Positions 42,212 to 51,729 of a stretch of 64,000 nucleotides of DNA are shown piece after piece. The DNA comes from CBDFKB01 sp965248715. GTDB taxonomy: Bacteria > Pseudomonadota > Alphaproteobacteria > Rhizobiales > Rhizobiaceae. The position numbers were made by a program, and so were the translations under genes. The stretch is from positions 930,001-994,000 of the forward strand of contig CBDFKB010000008.1 of assembly GCA_965248715.1 (NCBI GenBank), read 5' to 3'. Numbering within the stretch: position 1 is the stretch's first letter; the number at the start of each line of letters is the position of its first letter. The notes beneath the pieces were generated by a model. The model was not told the DNA's origin. It did no database searches and saw only the letters and a list, made by a program, of their open reading frames with translations.

Positions 42212-44473
42212 ATGGGTAAGATTTTGCGCAGAACATTACTCATCGGCACCGCAGCAATCGCTGGCGGCGTGGCATTCGGCTTTTACCGCTACCAGCGGCC
42301 CTATGACAATCCGTTGCATGCCGGGCGCCAGGACGGCGAGCATGTATTTAACCCGTACGTCCAGATCAGCGCCGATAATGTGATCACCGTGATCACGCCG
42401 CGCGCCGAAATGGGACAGGGGGTGCACACTTCGCTGGCAGCATTGGTCGCCGAGGAACTGGAAGTCGACCTTGACCAGATCAAGGTTGAGCACGGGCCGG
42501 CTTCCTACGCCTATCATAATGTAGCGATGCTGGCGGAAGGTGGGCCATTTGCCCATTTTGACCGCTCGACAACCGCAAATGTGGTCAGGGCCACGACCGA
42601 AGTGGCGGCAAAATTCCTCGCCGTGCAGGCAACTGGCGGCTCGTCTTCGATAAAGGACGGTTGGCACCGCATGCGCGATGCCGGCTGTGCGGCGCGCCAC
42701 ACTTTGTTGGCGGTAGCAGCCGAACGGGCCGGTGTTAATGTATCCGAACTGACGATTGCCAACGGCACGATTTCCGCTGCCGGGAAATCCTACACCTATG
42801 GCGAACTGGCCGAAGATGCGGCCGGGCGCGGGGTGCCGTCTAACATCGAACTGAAAAAACCTTCTGAATGGCGCCTGCTCGGCAAACCGCAGAAGCGCAT
42901 AGACATGGTCGCCAAATCGACCGGCACTGCCCAATTTGGCATTGATGTAGATTTGCCGGACATGGTCTACGGCACAGTCAAAATGAGCCCGGTATTCGGC
43001 GCCACGGCGGTACGTTCCAACGCGGATGATGTGGCTAAAATGGCCGGCGTCATCAAAGTGGTTGCGTTGGAAACCCAGACCGGCAACGGGTTCGGGATCA
43101 TTGCCGAAAACACCTGGAAAGCATTTTTGGCGGCAGAAGCGCTGGATGTCGAATGGCAGGCGCCGAGCTATCCCGGCGATGGTGAAGCCCAATTGGCGGC
43201 GCTTGGCGCGGCGATTGACCAACGCACCGGGTCCAGTATGCGCGACGACGGCGATGTTGATACCGCATTCGCTGATGCACCGGCAGACGAAGTGCTGACG
43301 GCGGAATATCGCGCACCCTATCTCGCCCATGCCACCATGGAGCCGATGAACGCCACCGCGTGGGCGCGTGACGGCAAACTGGACCTTTGGGCACCGAACC
43401 AGGCTCCGACCATCCTGCGCGATGTGGTGGCCGGGGTGCTCGAATTGGCAAGCGAAAAAGTTTTTGTCCACACCACCTATCTTGGCGGCGGGTTTGGCCG
43501 GCGCGGCGAGGTAGATTTCGCGATTTATGCGGCAACGCTTGCTACCCAGTTGGAGGGCAGGCCGGTTAAGGTGACCTGGACCCGCGAGGAAGATACCAGG
43601 CACGACACGTACCGCCCGGCGGCGCTCGGCCGGTTCAGGGCGCGCGTAAAGCCTGGTGAGGCACCGGCAGCGCTCGACATGGATATCGCCGCACCGTCGA
43701 TCATCGCCAGCGTAATTGGCCGCACTTTCCCCTCCCTCGGCGCTGCTGGGCCCGACCGCACCATTGTCGAGGGATCGTTCGACCAGCCATTGGCGATCGA
43801 CCATTACCGGGTCAGTGGTCATCCAGCCGACATCGCCCTACCGGTCGGCTTTTGGCGCTCGGTGGGTAACTCTTACAACGGATTTTTCCACGAAGCCTTT
43901 GTCGACGAAATTGCCGAAAAGAGCGGTCTCGATCCGCTCGAAATGCGCTTGGCGATGATGAAAGATTATCCCACTGCGCAAGGGGTGGTCCGCAAGGTCG
44001 CGGAAATGGCGAATTGGGAGTGGAAACCGGGACCGGGTCGCGGCCTCGGTATTGCCCACACGCTTTCGTTTGGCACCTGGGTGGCGCAGATCGTGCAGGT
44101 CGCCGATAGCAAAGACGGTATCGTGATCGAAAATGTGTGGTGCGCGGCCGACCTTGGCACCATCGTCGATCCTCAAATCGTAAAGGCACAGATGATGTCG
44201 GGCATCGTGTTCGGCCTGTCATCGGCGATCGGCCAGGAAATCACTTTCGAGAAAGGGCGTGTTGTTGAAGGCAATTTCGACGATTATGACGCCATGCGCA
44301 TGTATCAGTGCCCGCAAATCGAAGTAGAATTGTTGGACGATGCCGAGCATATGGGGGGCGCCGGCGAGCCTGGTGTGCCGCCATCGGTGCCGGCGCTGGC
44401 CAATGCGATCTATGCGGCGACCGGCAAACGCATACGTCAACTACCGTTATCGAACGAGGTGGATTTCGCGTAG
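42212..44473 (+). CDS. Tat-exported molybdopterin subunit, IorB type
   Basis: The 753-residue large subunit starts with KILRRTLLIGTAAIAGG, a twin-arginine signal, so it is probably periplasmic. It has two Ald_Xan_dh_C2-type segments, EMGQGVHTSLAALVAEEL near residue 67, the molybdopterin site GGGFGRRGE (near 428), and the catalytic Glu in GGAGEPGVPPS (near 717). The pattern matches isoquinoline 1-oxidoreductase beta and membrane-linked aldehyde oxidases. The substrate is not known. It is downstream of the maturation operon but separated by the MerR and EamA genes. Confidence 0.88.
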   Translation: MGKILRRTLLIGTAAIAGGVAFGFYRYQRPYDNPLHAGRQDGEHVFNPYVQISADNVITVITPRAEMGQGVHTSLAALVAEELEVDLDQIKVEHGPASYAYHNVAMLAEGGPFAHFDRSTTANVVRATTEVAAKFLAVQATGGSSSIKDGWHRMRDAGCAARHTLLAVAAERAGVNVSELTIANGTISAAGKSYTYGELAEDAAGRGVPSNIELKKPSEWRLLGKPQKRIDMVAKSTGTAQFGIDVDLPDMVYGTVKMSPVFGATAVRSNADDVAKMAGVIKVVALETQTGNGFGIIAENTWKAFLAAEALDVEWQAPSYPGDGEAQLAALGAAIDQRTGSSMRDDGDVDTAFADAPADEVLTAEYRAPYLAHATMEPMNATAWARDGKLDLWAPNQAPTILRDVVAGVLELASEKVFVHTTYLGGGFGRRGEVDFAIYAATLATQLEGRPVKVTWTREEDTRHDTYRPAALGRFRARVKPGEAPAALDMDIAAPSIIASVIGRTFPSLGAAGPDRTIVEGSFDQPLAIDHYRVSGHPADIALPVGFWRSVGNSYNGFFHEAFVDEIAEKSGLDPLEMRLAMMKDYPTAQGVVRKVAEMANWEWKPGPGRGLGIAHTLSFGTWVAQIVQVADSKDGIVIENVWCAADLGTIVDPQIVKAQMMSGIVFGLSSAIGQEITFEKGRVVEGNFDDYDAMRMYQCPQIEVELLDDAEHMGGAGEPGVPPSVPALANAIYAATGKRIRQLPLSNEVDFA

Positions 44474-44683
44474 TTCGCTGTTTGTGCCAGCCGGATCAAC
44501 TTCGGCGTGTTAGCCAATCCGGGCTGGCGTGGGCTGCCGAAACAAAATTGATTCTAATTAACAGCACGCCGGCGCCACAACCATAATTGTCAACGCCCTC
44601 TAGTTCAGTTCATCAACAATCGACGCCGCCTGGTCGCGCTATCGCTCTTTGCGAATGCGGCGAATCATGGGAAGCCGGACACC

Positions 44684-45103
44684 ATGGGATTTAGGTTTGT
44701 GCATAGTTGGATAGCATTCGCGATCGCCGCGATCATTTTGGCATTCGTGCCCGTATCGGCGCAGGCCGAACGTATCAATAACCGGGTAGCGGTATTTTCC
44801 GGGATCGATAAGATTACCGGACGCATCATCCGGTTCGACGTTTATATCGACGAAACGGTGCAGTTCGGTTCCCTGCAGGTGACCCCAAGAGTGTGCTATT
44901 CGCGCCCGCAAACCGAGGCTCCGAAAACCACATCATTTCTCGAAGTTGACGAGATTACTCTCGATCGCAAAATCCGGCGGATTTTCACCGGCTGGATGCT
45001 GGCCGATAGTCCTGGGCTAAACGCGATTGAGCACCCGATTTACGACATCTGGCTGAACGATTGCAAAATGGATTCAGATGTGGTGCCACCGCCCTCAGAA
45101 TAA
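44684..45103 (+). CDS. DUF2155-family protein
   Basis: The 139-residue protein has a signal peptide (about residues 1-28, ending SAQA-E). RVAVFSGIDKITGRIIRFDV, then VQFGSLQVTPRVCYSRP, the IFTGWMLADSPGLNAIEHP segment and YDIWLNDCK are the full DUF2155 pattern. Function is unknown; the conserved Cys pair may form a disulfide. It overlaps the convergent aat gene by 64 bases, a neighbourhood seen in other alphaproteobacteria. Confidence 0.88.
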   Translation: MGFRFVHSWIAFAIAAIILAFVPVSAQAERINNRVAVFSGIDKITGRIIRFDVYIDETVQFGSLQVTPRVCYSRPQTEAPKTTSFLEVDEITLDRKIRRIFTGWMLADSPGLNAIEHPIYDIWLNDCKMDSDVVPPPSE

Positions 45104-45723
45104 TCGTCGGGATAAAATTTGCCGAACCCTTCCATGGCCTGGGCCAGGCGCTCGTGATATTCCGCACGCGGAATATTTATCGCGCCAAACCGTTCCAGAT
45201 GCTGGGTGGTGAACTGGCTGTCGAGCAGAATGTAACCGCCAGCATTAAGTCGGTGGACCAAGTGGCAAAGCGCTACCTTGGAGGCGTTGGCAACTTGCGA
45301 AACCATGCTTTCGCCGAAGAACGCCTTACCCAAGCTGACCCCGTAGAGCCCGCCCACCAATGCGCCGTCTAGCCAGGCTTCTACTGAATGGCAGTGGCCG
45401 ATTTCGTGTAATTGGCAATAAAGGTCGATGATCCGGTTACTAATCCAGGTCTTGCGCCTGGTATTGGTCGATTTGGCACACAAATTGATCATCGCCTCGA
45501 AATTGTGGTCGACCCGGATTTCAAACGGATTTTGCCGCAGGAACTTCCGCAGACTGCGGGGAATGTGGAAATTATCAAGCGGGATAATCCCCCGCATTTC
45601 CGGCTCAATCCAAAACAGTGATGGGTCGTCGGCCGAATCGGCCATCGGAAAAATGCCGCAGCCATAAGCTTTCAAAAGTACCTGCGGGGTGATTTCCAGT
45701 ACCACACCGTCAGAGCCGGTCAT
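45040..45723 (-). CDS. aat: Leucyl/phenylalanyl-tRNA-protein transferase
   Basis: The 227-residue enzyme adds Leu or Phe to N-terminal Lys/Arg of proteins, marking them for ClpAP. LLKAYGCGIFPMADS, WIEPEMRGIIPLDNFHIPRS and GESMVSQVANASKVAL, then LDSQFTTQHLERFGA, are diagnostic. ATG 45723 is used rather than a TTG two codons earlier. It follows accC by 27 bases and shares its operon; the 3' end overlaps DUF2155 on the other strand. Confidence 0.94.
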   Translation of the reverse strand: MTGSDGVVLEITPQVLLKAYGCGIFPMADSADDPSLFWIEPEMRGIIPLDNFHIPRSLRKFLRQNPFEIRVDHNFEAMINLCAKSTNTRRKTWISNRIIDLYCQLHEIGHCHSVEAWLDGALVGGLYGVSLGKAFFGESMVSQVANASKVALCHLVHRLNAGGYILLDSQFTTQHLERFGAINIPRAEYHERLAQAMEGFGKFYPDDYSEGGGTTSESILQSFSQMS

Positions 45724-45750
45724 TGCCAATTTCTCACAAATTGTGCCGCT

Positions 45751-47097
45751 CTATTTCTCCGTTTCAGACAGGAAATTTTCCAGCCAGTGAATATCATAAT
45801 TGCCGTCCTGGATGTCCTGGGTCTCGACTAAGCGGCGGAACAGCGGCAGGGTGGAATTGACGCCATCGACAACGAACTCGTCGAGCGCACGGCGCAATCG
45901 CATCAAACATTCAACCCGGGTGCGGCCATGGACGATCAGCTTGCCGATCAGGCTGTCGTAATAGGGTGGAATTAAGTAGCCCTGGTAGACGCCCGAATCA
46001 ACCCGAACCCCAAGCCCGCCCGGCGGATGGAAATAGGTGATGATGCCCGGTGAAGGAACGAATGTTACCGGGTCCTCGGCATTGATCCGGCATTCCACCG
46101 CGTGACCGTTGACCACTACGTCATCTTGTTGAAACGAAAGTCCGGCGCCGGAAGCGATCCGCAGCTGCTCGTTGACCAAATCGATGCCGGTAATCGCCTC
46201 GGTGACCGGATGCTCGACCTGCAGACGGGTGTTCATCTCGATGAAATAAAATTCACCGTTTTCATACAGGAATTCCACCGTGCCTGCTCCCGAGTAGCCA
46301 AGCCCGGCCACCGCCTTGGCGACAATGTCGCCAATTTTGGCCCGTTCCGCAGCGTTTAGTGCCGGTGAGGGGGCTTCCTCCCAGATCTTTTGGTGGCGCC
46401 TTTGCAAAGAGCAGTCGCGTTCGCCCAGGTGAACCGCCTGGCCTTTGCCGTCACCCATCACCTGGACCTCAATGTGGCGCGGCTTGGTTAGGTATTTTTC
46501 GATATAGACCGCATCATCGCCAAATGCGGCCGCAGATTCGGATCGTGCGGTGTGGAATGCGTTTGGCAAACTCGCCTCGTCGACCGCCAGTTTCATGCCA
46601 CGTCCGCCGCCCCCCGATGCAGCCTTGATCAGCACCGGATAACCGATTTCGGCGGCGATGCGGCGTGCTTCGTGTTCATCGCGCACCTCGCCATCGGATC
46701 CAGGCACAACTGGAATACCCAAGCGCTGGGCGGTAATCTTGGCTTGGATCTTGTCGCCCATGATGCGGATGTGCTCGGCCGATGGACCGATGAAAGTAAT
46801 TTTGTGAGCCTCAAGAATTTCCGCGAATTTGGCGTTTTCTGACAAGAACCCATACCCTGGGTGAATGGCGTCAGCACCGGTAATCTCGCACGCGGCGAGA
46901 ATTTCATGCATGTTGAGATAGCTTTGTTGGGACGATGGCGGGCCAATGCATACGCTTTGGTCGGCCAGGCGCACATGCATTGCGGTTTCATCGGCGCTCG
47001 AATGCACCGCCACCGTGCCGATGCCCAGTTCCTTGCAGGCGCGCAAAATCCGCAGTGCGATTTCCCCGCGGTTGGCGATCAGTACCTTGTTGAACAT
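45751..47097 (-). CDS. accC: Biotin carboxylase subunit of acetyl-CoA carboxylase
   Basis: The 448-residue enzyme carboxylates biotin on AccB with ATP and bicarbonate, in the first step of fatty-acid synthesis. The ATP-grasp fold is shown by KAASGGGGRGMKLA, HIEVQVMGDGKGQAVHLGER and EMNTRLQVEHPVTEAITG. The N-terminal FNKVLIANRGEIALRILRA is the standard opening. The length is normal. It is 10 bases after accB and before aat. Confidence 0.96.
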   Translation of the reverse strand: MFNKVLIANRGEIALRILRACKELGIGTVAVHSSADETAMHVRLADQSVCIGPPSSQQSYLNMHEILAACEITGADAIHPGYGFLSENAKFAEILEAHKITFIGPSAEHIRIMGDKIQAKITAQRLGIPVVPGSDGEVRDEHEARRIAAEIGYPVLIKAASGGGGRGMKLAVDEASLPNAFHTARSESAAAFGDDAVYIEKYLTKPRHIEVQVMGDGKGQAVHLGERDCSLQRRHQKIWEEAPSPALNAAERAKIGDIVAKAVAGLGYSGAGTVEFLYENGEFYFIEMNTRLQVEHPVTEAITGIDLVNEQLRIASGAGLSFQQDDVVVNGHAVECRINAEDPVTFVPSPGIITYFHPPGGLGVRVDSGVYQGYLIPPYYDSLIGKLIVHGRTRVECLMRLRRALDEFVVDGVNSTLPLFRRLVETQDIQDGNYDIHWLENFLSETEK

Positions 47098-47107
47098 GGC
47101 GCGCCAG

Positions 47108-47575
47108 TCACTCGATGATCATCAGGGCTTCGCCATATTCAACCGGTTGGTTGTCTTCGACGAGAATTTTCGTAACCCGGCCGCTGTGTGGCGCGGCAAT
47201 CTGGTTCATTGTTTTCATCGCTTCGATGATCACCAGCGACTGGCCCTCGATAACCTGGTCGCCGACCGACACAAATTGTTTGGCGCCGGGAGAAGGCGAA
47301 AGAAATACGGTTCCAACCATTGGCGCCTTGACCACGCCGGGGTGTCCATCGGCTTGGTTGCCTTCCGAACTGCCGGCTTCCGGATCGCCAAATGGAATTG
47401 GCACCGGCGCCTGGGCAGCCGGGGCAGGAGCTGCCACCTGCACCACCGGACTGCGGGAAACCCGGATCCGCAGATCGTTTTGTTCGACCTCGATTTCACT
47501 TAGTTCGGTTTCGTTGAGCAGATTTGCCAGATCGCGAACCAATTGCTGGTCGATCGACGGTTTGCGTGTAGCCAT
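47108..47575 (-). CDS. accB: Biotin carboxyl carrier protein of acetyl-CoA carboxylase
   Basis: The 155-residue carrier has the biotinylation site IEAMKTMNQI (Lys near residue 121) in a C-terminal biotinyl domain, a flexible Ala/Pro-rich linker (PAPAAQAPVPIPFGD), and an N-terminal helix. APMVGTVFLSPSPGAK fits AccB. ATG 47575 has AAAGGGAA 11 bases upstream; an earlier in-frame ATG at 47602 is possible. The 460 bases upstream hold no gene, only a repeat and a MITE-like element. Confidence 0.94.
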   Translation of the reverse strand: MATRKPSIDQQLVRDLANLLNETELSEIEVEQNDLRIRVSRSPVVQVAAPAPAAQAPVPIPFGDPEAGSSEGNQADGHPGVVKAPMVGTVFLSPSPGAKQFVSVGDQVIEGQSLVIIEAMKTMNQIAAPHSGRVTKILVEDNQPVEYGEALMIIE

Positions 47576-47774
47576 GTTGTAAGCAATTCCCTTTATCGGC
47601 ATGGGCTGCACGGCTTATACCCGAACCAGCCCCAAAAATGCATAATCTATCAAACCGACAATCCCCGGATTGTTTGGATCGTTGGCACGATATCTATTAA
47701 ACTCTATAACACAATTGGATATTGGAAAAAGTGCAACAAACAGGCTGTCCACGTGCCAATCGCCGGCAAAGCTG

Positions 47775-48027
47775 CTAGTGCGTGTCAACCAAAAGCGGGC
47801 ACCGGTTTTGGGAAAAATGATAGGCATAAACAAAGAGATGAGTAGCTCTAAAAACCCTCGATTTTGTTGGGCTGGGTGTGATTTTGAAGTTTCGAGTACC
47901 GGATAATATGTTGAAATATTTGAGGAACGCAGAAACGAAAAATTGCTCCCAGGACCCAAAAGAAGGGTTTTTAGAGGTGCGCAGATAGCGCGACGAAGCT
48001 ATTCCAATGCTTGGTGACAAGCGCTAG
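47775..48027. repeat. RIME-like repeat split by an insertion
   Basis: Read on the minus strand, this matches the 103-bp repeats at 51885-52090: AGCGCTTGTCACCAAGCATT at 48027-48008 leads to GGAATAGCTTCGTCGCGCTATCT. The match then breaks at a 143-bp insert, resumes at CTCTTTGTTTATGCC, and ends GTTGACACGCACTAG at 47775. Removing the insert and one AGAT restores a continuous repeat. It fills most of the gap between accB and the DsbA-like gene. Confidence 0.75.
47840..47982. mobile_element. MITE-like 143-bp element with AGAT target duplication
   Basis: The insert begins GAGTAGCTCTAAAAACCCT and ends AGGGTTTTTAGAGGTGCGC: the inner 13 bases are perfect inverted repeats and the outer 6 are partly matched. 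AGAT occurs immediately before (47836-47839) and after (47983-47986), consistent with a 4-bp target duplication. The interrupted RIME-like repeat has uninterrupted relatives elsewhere in the window, which defines the ends independently. There is no coding capacity, so it is non-autonomous. Confidence 0.75.
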
Positions 48028-48035
48028 GTTTCAGG

Positions 48036-48917
48036 TTAGGTGCACTCGGTGCTGCCGCAATCGCGTACATTGTCGATTTTGGATTTCAACGTATCATAAC
48101 CGACCGCACCGAACACCACTTCGTCGCCGAGCACATAGGACGGGGTGCCGGAGATACCGAGATCATCGGCGATACCATAGACCTCTCGGATTGCCTCGGC
48201 GATGTAGGGTTTTTCCATTTCCGCCAGCAACAAGGTCTCGTCAGCGCCCATCGATAACGCCAGGTCGAGCGCTTGCTCACGTCCCTTGCTGCCGCGCTGA
48301 CTTAGGAGTTCACGGTGAAATGCGTTATATTTTTCCGGCGCCAGTTTTCCAAACGCAAGGCTCACCCGATGGGCAGCGAGCGAGGCTTCGCCCAACACAG
48401 GGAATTCCTTGAGGATAAATCGCACCTGGCCGCTGCTGTCGACCAGCTTGGCCATGTCGTCGAGCGCGCGTTTGCAAAATCCGCAATTGTAATCGAAAAA
48501 CTCGACCACCGTGACCGGCGCATCGGGGTTGCCAATACTGAACTGATGGGTCGACAAGAATATGTCATCTGCCCGTTCAGAAAGCGCTCTGCCCTGCGCG
48601 ACACGTTGTTCAGCGCGCTGTTTGGTCTCCAGCGCATCTTGTACTTCAAGCAACAATTCGGGATTGGCTAATAGGTATTCGCGTACGATGTTTTCGACAT
48701 CGCCGCGTTCAAGCGCCACTGAAACTGCGGGCTGCCTTGTGCTGACCACCTGTTTTTCTTCCTCGGCGCTGCACGCGGCAAGAAATAACAACATCGACAG
48801 GCAGGTAGCCGCAGTGGCCATAAAACCGCGATCGCGGGCGGGGGAATTAGCGGTTGGCTGGGTCACAAATTTCATCCACGGTTCTAGGGTCTGTTGAGAT
48901 TTTGCGAGGCTTACCAT
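48036..48917 (-). CDS. DsbA-family thiol-disulfide lipoprotein (Com1-like)
   Basis: The 293-residue protein has a lipobox (LLFLAAC, Cys near residue 49) and a DsbA/thioredoxin fold with FFDYNCGFCKRALDDMAKL (active site CGFC) and GISGTPSYVLGDEVVFG (cis-Pro loop). It should act as a periplasmic oxidoreductase anchored to a membrane. The first 40 residues are hydrophilic before the signal; starts at 48875 or 48821 are possible and the latter would give a normal lipoprotein leader. It follows the M48 protease gene by 11 bases, so they are probably coexpressed. Confidence 0.87.
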   Translation of the reverse strand: MVSLAKSQQTLEPWMKFVTQPTANSPARDRGFMATAATCLSMLLFLAACSAEEEKQVVSTRQPAVSVALERGDVENIVREYLLANPELLLEVQDALETKQRAEQRVAQGRALSERADDIFLSTHQFSIGNPDAPVTVVEFFDYNCGFCKRALDDMAKLVDSSGQVRFILKEFPVLGEASLAAHRVSLAFGKLAPEKYNAFHRELLSQRGSKGREQALDLALSMGADETLLLAEMEKPYIAEAIREVYGIADDLGISGTPSYVLGDEVVFGAVGYDTLKSKIDNVRDCGSTECT

Positions 48918-48928
48918 AAGCAGTGCGG

Positions 48929-50281
48929 TTACAAGGGGTTGTTATATTCGATTATTTCCTGCGCGCGAACCCATTCGCGCGACCCGCGTTTCAATTTTAC
49001 TTGAGCGCGACTGGCAAAACGCTTGGCTTCCGGCAAATTGCCGGCGGCAAACATGCCTTCGGCAGATGCAGCCAGCGCCAAGCCGATCTTTTGCTGTTTT
49101 TGGTAGGCGCGCGACAAATAAAGGAACCCTTGCGGCGAGTGGCGGTCACGGTGCAAGCCAATTTTCAGCTCTTTGACCGCTTCGCCAAGCAGCTTCGGAT
49201 CGCCGGTTTCCAACAATGCATGACCAAGTTCGATGCGCAGCAGTCCGGTCTTGCCGCGGTCCAGTTTAACCGCCCTGCGCAACGGTGCCACGGCCTGGCC
49301 CACCATGGCCGAGCGCAGATATATTTCGCCCTTCATTTCATACAGATAAGGGTTGTTTGGTAATTTCTTGATCAAACGATCGACCATGGGCAGCGCCTTG
49401 CGCGGCTGGCCATAAAGAAAGGTGGAAATGGCCAAACCGTAACGCGCGCCGATCGAATTGAGATTATCACGAAAAGCCCTGCGGACGGCACCAAGGCCAC
49501 CGGTGTAAGCGGCGATCTTGCCGCGCATCAATTCGTGACGCTTTTGCAGGGATGCAGGGTCCTTGCGATCCCAAAACGGGCTTTCCTTGGCCAATTCGCT
49601 GGTGGCCGCAATGCGCCGGCGTGGCATCGGATGGGTCAACGTATAGGGGTTGAGGTTGTTGGCAGAAAAGGAGATTTCCCGGGCAAACCGCTTGAACGTG
49701 GCCAGCATGCCCTTGCCGGACTGGCCGGTCGCTTTGAGATATTTGAGTGCTGCGCGGTCGGCCGACTGTTCTTCTGAGCGGATATATCGCAACAGGCTGC
49801 GTTGAACTGCTTGGTTGGTGCCTAGAATGATCGCTGAAGAGGAACTGCCGCTGCCGCCGGCCGCCGCTGCGCCGGCGCCGATCAAGGCGCCGATCAGCGA
49901 TGCGACGCTGGCGCGTTTGAGCTGGTCGCGCAGCCGCTCCTGATGGCGCCCGGCAATGTGGCCTGTCTCGTGGGCGATAACACCGATGATCTCATTTGGT
50001 GTTTCCGCAGCCAACAGGGCGCCTGTATTGATGAATATACGTTTGTCGGTGGCGAACGCATTAAACTTACGGTCATTGAGCAGATATACTTCTGCAGCAC
50101 CGTCACTGAGCCCGGCAACCTTGAAAATCGGCTCGGAATAATCGCGGATTAACGCTTCGATCTCAGCGTCGCGGATCAACGGCAATTGACGACGCTGACC
50201 GGTCTGTGCGTTAGCCGTCAATATTTGCGACGTAACCAACATAACCGCGAGCAGGTATTTAAACATCCAGTTTGGCAACAT
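48929..50281 (-). CDS. M48 metalloprotease with TPR domain (BepA-like)
   Basis: The 450-residue periplasmic protease has a signal peptide (about residues 1-26, ending ANA-Q), HETGH (near 102) as the zinc site with the Glu in EEQSADRAAL, and HPMPRRRIAATSEL. The C-terminal half consists of tetratricopeptide repeats (for example YLYEMKGEIYLRSAMVGQAV). The family, BepA/YfgC, helps outer-membrane protein assembly and degrades misassembled ones. ATG 50281 follows AAGG. Together with the DsbA-like lipoprotein it forms an envelope quality-control pair. Confidence 0.9.
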   Translation of the reverse strand: MLPNWMFKYLLAVMLVTSQILTANAQTGQRRQLPLIRDAEIEALIRDYSEPIFKVAGLSDGAAEVYLLNDRKFNAFATDKRIFINTGALLAAETPNEIIGVIAHETGHIAGRHQERLRDQLKRASVASLIGALIGAGAAAAGGSGSSSSAIILGTNQAVQRSLLRYIRSEEQSADRAALKYLKATGQSGKGMLATFKRFAREISFSANNLNPYTLTHPMPRRRIAATSELAKESPFWDRKDPASLQKRHELMRGKIAAYTGGLGAVRRAFRDNLNSIGARYGLAISTFLYGQPRKALPMVDRLIKKLPNNPYLYEMKGEIYLRSAMVGQAVAPLRRAVKLDRGKTGLLRIELGHALLETGDPKLLGEAVKELKIGLHRDRHSPQGFLYLSRAYQKQQKIGLALAASAEGMFAAGNLPEAKRFASRAQVKLKRGSREWVRAQEIIEYNNPL

Positions 50282-50411
50282 TGGTGGCCTTAAGATTTGC
50301 AAACCCTTTGCGGGGTGTAGTGTATCTGTGTGATATGCATCCGATTGTGTCATTTCTGGTACGGGTGGGGCCAGATTTGAACCCCTTGAACCGGCAGGAG
50401 GTCGGCAAGCT

Positions 50412-51575
50412 ATGAAATCGTCTTTTCGCATCGATGTCGAGCCGTTTCGAGCGATGGAATTCGTCGCCAGCGCCAATCGGTTGGCCTGTGAGGGTCGCGA
50501 CATAATTTCGATGGCGGTTGGCCAACCCAGCGCACAGGCTCCAACCATGGCTCGCGCGGCGGCGGCCGATGCTATCCAAAACAGCGTGCTTGGCTACACC
50601 GATGCCAACGGACGCCGCTCATTGCGGCTCCGGCTGGCAAAATATTACCACGACCATTATCGGGTCGAAATTGATCCAGCCCGCATTGTCGTAACCACCG
50701 GTTCGTCGGCCGGTTTCATGCTGACATTCCTGGCCGCGTTCGACCCTGGCGAACGGATCGCGATCCCGTCACCTGGCTATCCGGCCTATCGCAACATATT
50801 GCGGGCGTTATCGCTGGAGCCGGTAATCCTTGAAACCAGCGAAGAGACCCGTTGGGCGGTTAACGCTGATATGATATTTGAGGCTTACAAGCGCCAACCG
50901 TTCGCCGGTCTTTTGGTCGCCAACCCAAACAATCCGAACGGCACCATGAACACGCCGGAGGCCTTTGCCGGCATTGTCGAGCGGTGCACGGACCTCGATA
51001 TCCGGTTAATTTCCGACGAAATCTATCACGGCCTGACCTATGGCGTTGCCGAAGTCACCGCGGCCGCGTTGTCCCCAGACGCATTCGTGATCAATTCCTT
51101 TTCCAAATATTTCTGCATGACCGGTTGGCGCATCGGCTGGATGATCGTGCCCGAAGCGCTGGTCGGGCGGGTTGAAAGGTTGCAACAAAACGCTTTCATT
51201 TGTGCGCCAGATGTTTCGCAGATTGGAGCCGAGGCGGCGCTTGACGGCACAGCCGAAATGGATGTGGTCAAACAGGGCTATGAGGCAAACCGTACCTTGT
51301 TTTTGCGCCGGCTGCCCGAGCTCGGATTTTCCACCGTGCAGCCGGTCGACGGTGCGTTTTACGCCTACGCCGATCTAACTCCGTTTATGATCGGATCAGC
51401 GAAATTTGCCGCGTCTTTGCTGCATGATGCCGGGGTTGCGGTTACGCCTGGGATCGATTTCGATCCCGCGCATGGTGATCATTGGCTGCGGTTTTCGTTT
51501 GCCGGCGCACACCAGCGCATGGCCCAAGGTCTCGACCGGATCGAGGCCTGGCTAGCAAAAACAAACGCCGCGTAA
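50412..51575 (+). CDS. Class I/II PLP aminotransferase
   Basis: The 387-residue enzyme has the aspartate-aminotransferase superfamily fold: VANPNNPNGTMNTPE (substrate/PLP Asn), LISDEIYHGLTYG (Asp and Tyr), NSFSKYFCMTGWRIGW (PLP Lys near residue 230) and the C-terminal HWLRFSFAG Arg. The N-terminal region PSAQAPTMARAAAADAI is typical. The substrate may be an aromatic, aspartate or branched-chain amino acid. ATG 50412 is behind AGGAGG. It is divergent from the M48 gene. Confidence 0.9.
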   Translation: MKSSFRIDVEPFRAMEFVASANRLACEGRDIISMAVGQPSAQAPTMARAAAADAIQNSVLGYTDANGRRSLRLRLAKYYHDHYRVEIDPARIVVTTGSSAGFMLTFLAAFDPGERIAIPSPGYPAYRNILRALSLEPVILETSEETRWAVNADMIFEAYKRQPFAGLLVANPNNPNGTMNTPEAFAGIVERCTDLDIRLISDEIYHGLTYGVAEVTAAALSPDAFVINSFSKYFCMTGWRIGWMIVPEALVGRVERLQQNAFICAPDVSQIGAEAALDGTAEMDVVKQGYEANRTLFLRRLPELGFSTVQPVDGAFYAYADLTPFMIGSAKFAASLLHDAGVAVTPGIDFDPAHGDHWLRFSFAGAHQRMAQGLDRIEAWLAKTNAA

Positions 51576-51729
51576 TACCAAAGGAAATCGCACCACCACA
51601 ATGGCTCGGAATTCATTAAAAGGGCACTAGGATCATTGTACTGGTCGCGGTAAGCACTACCCAAGCCGTTACCGTCGCCAACGCACTTTGTAATCCTTGG
51701 GCACCTACACTTTGTCTTCCTTGGCACCG

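Noticed and set aside
42236..43822. A long 528-codon minus-strand frame opposite the IorB-type subunit.
   Set aside because: It is a codon-bias shadow: the plus-strand gene has all catalytic motifs, a Tat signal and coupled neighbours.
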